From Oscillospiraceae bacterium (GTDB lineage: Bacteria > Bacillota > Clostridia > Saccharofermentanales > Saccharofermentanaceae), in contig CADCQX010000395.1 in NCBI GenBank assembly GCA_902803695.1, positions 1 to 25,089 on the forward strand: a DNA stretch of 25,089 bases. Direction: 5' to 3'. A program made the translations under genes and the position numbers. Under the pieces are notes generated by a model. It ran no database searches, was not told the DNA's origin, and worked only from the letters and a program-made list of their open reading frames with translations. Of the stretch, positions 23,264 to 25,089 are shown piece after piece. Each line of letters opens with the position of its first letter. The first letter of the stretch is position 1.

Positions 23264-24874
23264 ATGCTTGACGTTTCAAACGTTTCTTTGATGTTCGGAA
23301 GCAGAACGCTTTTCGAAGGAGTAAATATACAATTCACGAAGGGAAACTGCTATGGCATCATCGGAGCAAACGGTGCAGGCAAATCCACTTTCCTTAAGGT
23401 CCTGACAGGTGAAGTCGAGCCGCAGAAAGGCTTCGTTAATCTTCCTAAGACTGAGAGAATGTCAGTCCTCGAGCAGGACCACTTCAAGTATGATGACTAC
23501 CTCGTAAGAGAGACCGTTATCATGGGTCACAAGCGTCTTTACGAGATCATGAAAGAGAAGGAAAGACTATACGCAAAGCCTGATTTCAACGATGAAGACG
23601 GAATCATCCTGGGTGAGCTCGAAGGCGAGTTTGCCGAGCTCGACGGCTGGTCTGCCGAAAGCAACGCAGAGATCCTCCTTCAGGGTCTCGGCATGGGCGA
23701 AGAATTCTATGAGCGTCCGATGAAGGATTTGACCGGTGGTCAGAAAGTGAAGGTGCTCCTCGCACAGGCATTGTTCGGCAACCCTGACGTGCTCCTTTTG
23801 GACGAGCCTACCAACCATCTGGATCTCAACAGCTGCCGATGGCTCGAGAATTATCTCATGGACTTTGAGAACTGTGTCCTGGTCGTATCCCATGACCGTC
23901 ACTTTCTTAACAAAGTCTGCACACACATCGTTGATATCGACTTCAAGCAGGTTACGCTCTTCCAGGGTAACTACGATTTCTGGTATGAGTACACACAGCT
24001 CTCACTTCGCCAGCTCCGTGATCAGACCAAGAAGATCGAAGCAAGAAGAAAAGAACTCCAGGACTTCATCGCGAGATTTTCCGCCAATGCATCAAAGTCC
24101 AAGCAGGCAACATCCCGTAAGAAGCTTCTCGAAAACATGGAACTCCCGGAAGTTAAGCAGTCATCCAGAAGATATCCGTTCATTGCATTTACGCAGGATC
24201 GTGAGATCGGTAATGACGTATTGTTCGTAACGGATCTTTCTGCAAAGAACAACGGCAGAAAGACATTGAACAATATCACTTTTACCATGGACAGAGATGA
24301 CAGGATCGCTTTTGTCGGTAAAGACGAAGTAGCTATTACTCAGATCCTTAACATCCTTGCAGGTGAGGAAGAAGATTATGAGGGTGAGATCAAGTGGGGT
24401 ATCACCACTTCCAGATCTTATCTTCCTAAGGACAACTCCAAGTTTTTTGACGGATGCGAGTTGAGCCTTGCGGACTGGCTGCGCCAGTTTTCGAAAGACC
24501 AGACAGAGACATATATCAGAGGCTTTTTGGGAAGGATGCTCTTCTCGGGTGAGGAGGCTTCAAAGAGTGCGAAGGTTCTTTCCGGTGGTGAGAAAGTGCG
24601 CCTTATGCTGTCACGTATGATGCTCACGAATTCCAACATCATCATCCTTGACGATCCTACGAACCATCTCGATCTTGAAGCGATCACTGCTTTGAACGAA
24701 GGCATCAAAAAGTTCCCTGGTCCGATCCTTTTCACATCACATGACCGAGAGCTCGTAAATACTGTCGCAAACCGTATCATTGAGATTACTGATAGTGGTA
24801 TAATCGACAAGAGAATGACTTATGACGAGTACCTCGAGTGGCGTGCCGAAAACGTTGAGGGAAGTCTTAACTGA
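23264..24874 (+). CDS. ABC-F family ATPase (YbiT-like)
   Basis: This is a 536-residue soluble protein with two ABC domains and no TM. ABC1 has Walker A GANGAGKS (residues 34-41), signature LTGGQ, Walker B LLLDEPTNHLDL and SHDRHFL. A charged inter-domain linker with KKIEARRKELQDFIARF follows. ABC2 has LSGGEKVRLML and IIILDDPTNHLDLE, but its Walker A is degenerate: VGKDEVAIT at 351-359 lacks the second Gly of GxxGxGK and its Lys. ABC-F proteins act on the ribosome, many at the E site, some giving antibiotic resistance; this YbiT-like type is more often a translation factor. ATG 23264 follows AAAGGGG; the frame runs upstream to a TTG with no ribosome binding site. Confidence 0.92.
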   Translation: MLDVSNVSLMFGSRTLFEGVNIQFTKGNCYGIIGANGAGKSTFLKVLTGEVEPQKGFVNLPKTERMSVLEQDHFKYDDYLVRETVIMGHKRLYEIMKEKERLYAKPDFNDEDGIILGELEGEFAELDGWSAESNAEILLQGLGMGEEFYERPMKDLTGGQKVKVLLAQALFGNPDVLLLDEPTNHLDLNSCRWLENYLMDFENCVLVVSHDRHFLNKVCTHIVDIDFKQVTLFQGNYDFWYEYTQLSLRQLRDQTKKIEARRKELQDFIARFSANASKSKQATSRKKLLENMELPEVKQSSRRYPFIAFTQDREIGNDVLFVTDLSAKNNGRKTLNNITFTMDRDDRIAFVGKDEVAITQILNILAGEEEDYEGEIKWGITTSRSYLPKDNSKFFDGCELSLADWLRQFSKDQTETYIRGFLGRMLFSGEEASKSAKVLSGGEKVRLMLSRMMLTNSNIIILDDPTNHLDLEAITALNEGIKKFPGPILFTSHDRELVNTVANRIIEITDSGIIDKRMTYDEYLEWRAENVEGSLN

Positions 24875-24889
24875 TCGGAGGATTTATAT

Positions 24890-25089
24890 ATGAGCACTGA
24901 TGTAAAAGCAAATGCACTTCCAAAATCTGCAGTTAAAAAGGCAACAGTAAAAAAGGCCGAGAAGAAGGAAAAGCCGGTTGTTCTTCCTACTTTCGAGAGC
25001 ATCTACAATGCCATGACTGCCAGAGCTTACAAGGCAAAGTTTACATCGGAATTCATCTCTACCCAGATCACTTTGACTGGCTCTTTGGA
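24890..25089 (+). CDS. 3'-truncated Lys/Ala-rich protein, possible SCP2-like domain
   Basis: The first 66 residues are visible; the gene runs off the window. It starts MSTDVKANALPKSAVKKATV, a basic, disordered-looking lead, followed by PTFESIYNAMTARAYKAKF and STQITLTGSL. The last part faintly resembles the start of SCP2 sterol-carrier-like domains (an IQFxLTG-type strand), but this is a guess. CGGAGG lies before the ATG and the gap to the ABC-F stop is 15 bases, so it shares that transcript. Confidence 0.55.
   Translation, partial: MSTDVKANALPKSAVKKATVKKAEKKEKPVVLPTFESIYNAMTARAYKAKFTSEFISTQITLTGSL

Overview
The window looks like a chromosomal segment of an anaerobic Bacillota (Clostridia), plausibly a gut or rumen fibre degrader. 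The grounds are strong AGGAGG-type ribosome binding sites, TTGNNN/TATAAT promoters (several with an extended TGN -10), a T-box leader, a membrane-anchored family 5 glycoside hydrolase, and many secreted proteins with P/T- or T/E-rich linkers. The genus cannot be fixed from the sequence alone.

Layout. 1-2290 is AT-rich: the 3' part of a gene for a Ca-binding-repeat protein with a possible clan CD (CHAT/caspase-like) Cys-His core, then a lipoprotein. 2401-4632 (minus) is a large polytopic GT-C-like membrane glycosyltransferase. It is divergent from a run at 4809-8120: D-Ala-D-Ala ligase, a BaiN/HI0933-type flavoprotein, a small lipoprotein and a two-TM coiled-coil protein. A minus-strand thioredoxin (8123-8446) shares a compact divergent promoter with an HxlR regulator, which heads a probable operon with a DinB-like protein and an unknown protein (8579-10329). 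dCMP deaminase and a zinc-ribbon membrane protein follow. A well-formed T-box leader (11629-11918, specifier TTC = Phe) then precedes phenylacetate-CoA ligase (11951-13273).

13320-22256 is a surface-protein locus. It holds a GH5 cellulase-like enzyme with a C-terminal membrane anchor, a convergent S37-type peptidase lipoprotein, a zinc-ribbon/DUF805 protein, and three related non-catalytic proteins (A, B and C). Each of A, B and C has a signal peptide, a beta-rich ectodomain, a long low-complexity linker, one TM helix and a cytoplasmic tail carrying the same short motif, approximately G(Y/F)LxKS(N/D)TxxxRPxYSN. The GH5 shares the ectodomain pattern and the TM/juxtamembrane segment but lacks the long tail. 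This family is the best candidate here for an undescribed system. A surface display or sensing apparatus with a common cytoplasmic partner is one reading, but the function is unknown.

The window closes with a short-chain dehydrogenase, a YbiT-like ABC-F ATPase with a degenerate second Walker A, and the start of a Lys/Ala-rich protein cut by the window edge. Many starts were moved inward to the ATG that sits behind a good ribosome binding site; these are noted entry by entry. No tRNA, rRNA, insertion sequence or CRISPR array was seen.
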